A DNA stretch of 43,400 nucleotides from Liquorilactobacillus sicerae (lineage in GTDB: Bacteria; Bacillota; Bacilli; Lactobacillales; Lactobacillaceae): contig NZ_JAHAVQ010000017.1 in NCBI RefSeq assembly GCF_029916425.1, forward strand, positions 1 to 43,400, written 5' to 3'. Made by a program: the position numbers and the translations under genes. The notes below the pieces were generated by a model, which was given only the letters and a program-made list of their open reading frames with translations, had not been told where the DNA came from and did no database searches. This document shows positions 41,881 through 43,400 of the stretch, piece by piece (positions within the stretch are counted from its first letter, which is position 1; each line of letters starts with the position of its first letter).

Positions 41881-43251
41881 TTGGCTTCAAGTGTAATTGA
41901 TTCAGAGTTATTCAAAGATCAATATGGAACTAAATCGATGCGTCAAGTATTTTCAGAAAAAAGTCAAATTCAAAGTTGGTTGAATGCTTGGTCGGCTTTG
42001 GCACAAGCAGAAGCTTTAGAGAAGATAATTCCTGCTGAAGCAGCGGAGGAAATCAAAGCTAAGGCTCAAGTCGATAATATTGATATGGCTGAAGTTCGAC
42101 GAGGATTTAAAATAACGGCTCATCCTCTAATGCCACAAATTCAAAGTTTTAGTCGGGTTTTATCTCCACAAGCTGCTAAATATTTACATTGGGGTGCAAC
42201 GACTCAAGATATCACTGACACTGGTTTGGTTTTGCAGATCAAGGCTGCTCAAAGGATTATTGAGATTCAAGTTCATCAAATCTTAGAGGATTGTTTACAG
42301 CGAGCTAAACAATATCGTAATTTAGTAATGGCTGGAAGAACGCATGGTCAGCAAGCAGTTCCAATCACATTAGGTTATAAAGTTGCCATTTGGGCAGCAG
42401 AATTTGGTCGACATGTAGAGCGACTTCAGCAAGGTAAAAGACGTTATTTAGTTGGAGAATTAGGTGGAGCAGCTGGGACCCTGGCTTCTTTAGGTGACAA
42501 GGGATTAGATGTTCAAAAAAGATATTGCCAAATTTTGGGATTAAATGAACCATTAATTTCTTGGCATGTTTCCCGCGATGGTTTCGCAGAATTTGCTTCA
42601 ATCCAGGCTTTAATTGCGGGGACGGTTGCTAAAATCGCTAATGAAATTATTAATCTTCAAAGAACGGAAATTGGAGAAGTTGAAGAAGGTTTTACAATGG
42701 GGAAAATTGGTTCGAGTACAATGCCACAAAAAAGAAATCCAATGATTTGTGAAAATATTGTTGCATTGACTCGTTTAGTTCAAGCCAATGCGTCATTGGG
42801 CTTTTCAGGAATGGTCCAAGAGCATGAACGTGACATGACTTTTTGGCAAACTGATTGGTCATATTTACCGCAAATGTGTCTTAATTTAAGTAAAGCTTTG
42901 CAAATGTTGCATCAAGTTTTAACAGAAATGTTGGTTCATGAGGATCGTGTGAAAGAAAATTTATCTATGACTCATGGAATGATAGTTGCTGAACGGGTTA
43001 TGCTTGTTTTAGGACACTATATTGGGCGGCAACGAGCTCACCAAGTAATTTACGAGAATTGTATGCAGGCATTTAAACAACGTAAGCCTCTTCTGAAATT
43101 CTTGCTACAAGATGAAAGAGTTACTAAAAAGGTTGATGAAGCAACACTTATCCAGATTTTAAATCCAGAAAATTATAGTGGCCAAGCTCAAGAAATGGTT
43201 GATCGTGTTTTAAAGCAATATAGTGCTTTGGAAAATAAAAAACATTCATAA
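41881..43251 (+). CDS. Fumarase/aspartase-superfamily lyase, carboxymuconate cycloisomerase-like
   Basis: A 456-aa lyase beginning at TTG 41881 with AAAGGAG upstream. Superfamily regions are WGATTQDITDTG, MAGRTHGQQAVPITLG and the signature GSSTMPQKRNPMICENI (about 280-296). The N-terminus (IDSELFKDQYGTKSMRQVFSEKSQIQSWL) and WHVSRDGFAEFASIQALIAG resemble 3-carboxy-cis,cis-muconate cycloisomerase (PcaB-type) rather than the 430-aa housekeeping PurB. Automated names will probably say adenylosuccinate lyase. No purine or protocatechuate genes are nearby, so the substrate is unknown. It stands alone between an autolysin and an IS-like end. Confidence 0.82.
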   Translation: MASSVIDSELFKDQYGTKSMRQVFSEKSQIQSWLNAWSALAQAEALEKIIPAEAAEEIKAKAQVDNIDMAEVRRGFKITAHPLMPQIQSFSRVLSPQAAKYLHWGATTQDITDTGLVLQIKAAQRIIEIQVHQILEDCLQRAKQYRNLVMAGRTHGQQAVPITLGYKVAIWAAEFGRHVERLQQGKRRYLVGELGGAAGTLASLGDKGLDVQKRYCQILGLNEPLISWHVSRDGFAEFASIQALIAGTVAKIANEIINLQRTEIGEVEEGFTMGKIGSSTMPQKRNPMICENIVALTRLVQANASLGFSGMVQEHERDMTFWQTDWSYLPQMCLNLSKALQMLHQVLTEMLVHEDRVKENLSMTHGMIVAERVMLVLGHYIGRQRAHQVIYENCMQAFKQRKPLLKFLLQDERVTKKVDEATLIQILNPENYSGQAQEMVDRVLKQYSALENKKHS

Positions 43252-43270
43252 CTAAATTATGAATGTTTTT
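43238..43270 (+). terminator. Terminator overlapping the lyase stop codon
   Basis: AAAAACATTCATA (43238-43250) pairs perfectly with TATGAATGTTTTT (43258-43270), and the T-run continues. The 5' arm includes the last codons and the stop. Confidence 0.75.
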
Positions 43271-43275
43271 TTATT

Positions 43276-43400
43276 GGTTCTATAATATTTGGTACTGATA
43301 GAAATTTTTCTATCCTAAGTACCGATTTTTATTTTATGCCTTGAATTTACACTTTAAGTGCAACGCTAAAACAAAATAAAGGACTCACAAAGGAAATCCA
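43276..43400. repeat. 125-bp terminal inverted repeat, right copy (probable IS end)
   Basis: Exact reverse complement of 3-127. It starts GGTTCTATAATATTTGG five bases after the lyase terminator, with the same internal hairpin (43291-43323), and runs to the window edge. The element would continue to the right outside the window. Confidence 0.8.

Noticed and set aside
3..43400. Composite transposon spanning the whole window
   Set aside because: The content is largely core metabolism with no transposase or target duplication visible. Assembly breakage at a repeated IS is simpler.

Overview
The window looks like a low-GC Lactobacillaceae chromosome segment. The Leloir gal genes, the LacEFG-type lactose PTS, MsmK-dependent sugar import, Firmicute class III FBPase and the KxYKxGKxW-type signal peptide all fit that family. 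A plant-associated genus such as Liquorilactobacillus is possible, but I cannot fix it from sequence alone. Both ends carry the same 125-bp sequence in inverted orientation (3-127 and 43276-43400). Most likely two copies of one insertion sequence bound the contig.

Region 1 (128-5536) is an aromatic biosynthesis operon: promoter, 20-codon leader peptide containing FYYYWF, alternative RNA hairpins, two intrinsic terminators, then tkt-aroE-aroF-aroB. Transketolase makes erythrose-4-phosphate for the DAHP synthase two genes downstream. The leader reads as a Tyr/Trp/Phe-sensing transcription attenuator and is the most striking element in the window. Region 2 (5529-18617) is a galactoside block: a GntR/UTRA regulator and a GH42 beta-galactosidase on the minus strand, then an AT-rich lactose PTS cassette (lacE, lacG, a LacI-type regulator, lacF), then galK-galT-galM and galE.

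Region 3 (18618-30401) is a complete oligosaccharide import and breakdown system. It has a GH3 beta-glucosidase, a GH94 phosphorylase resembling 1,2-beta-oligoglucan (sophorooligosaccharide) phosphorylases, a lipoprotein binding protein, two permeases, a LacI regulator, and, next door, a PucR-like regulator divergent from the MsmK ATPase. A shared GAAACGTTTC operator marks both major promoters. The gene set resembles the Listeria innocua lin1839-lin1843 sophorooligosaccharide locus as I remember it.

Region 4 (30402-43275) is mixed: a 100-residue protein of unknown function, class III fructose-1,6-bisphosphatase, a DMT exporter, an AI-2E family membrane protein coupled to a MalY/PatB-type C-S lyase, gpmA, a decayed EcsC-family pseudogene, a proline iminopeptidase, a serine-rich GH73 autolysin with six LysM repeats, and a fumarase-superfamily lyase closer to carboxymuconate cycloisomerase than to ordinary PurB. 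I saw no tRNA, rRNA, CRISPR array, prophage or complete transposase gene.
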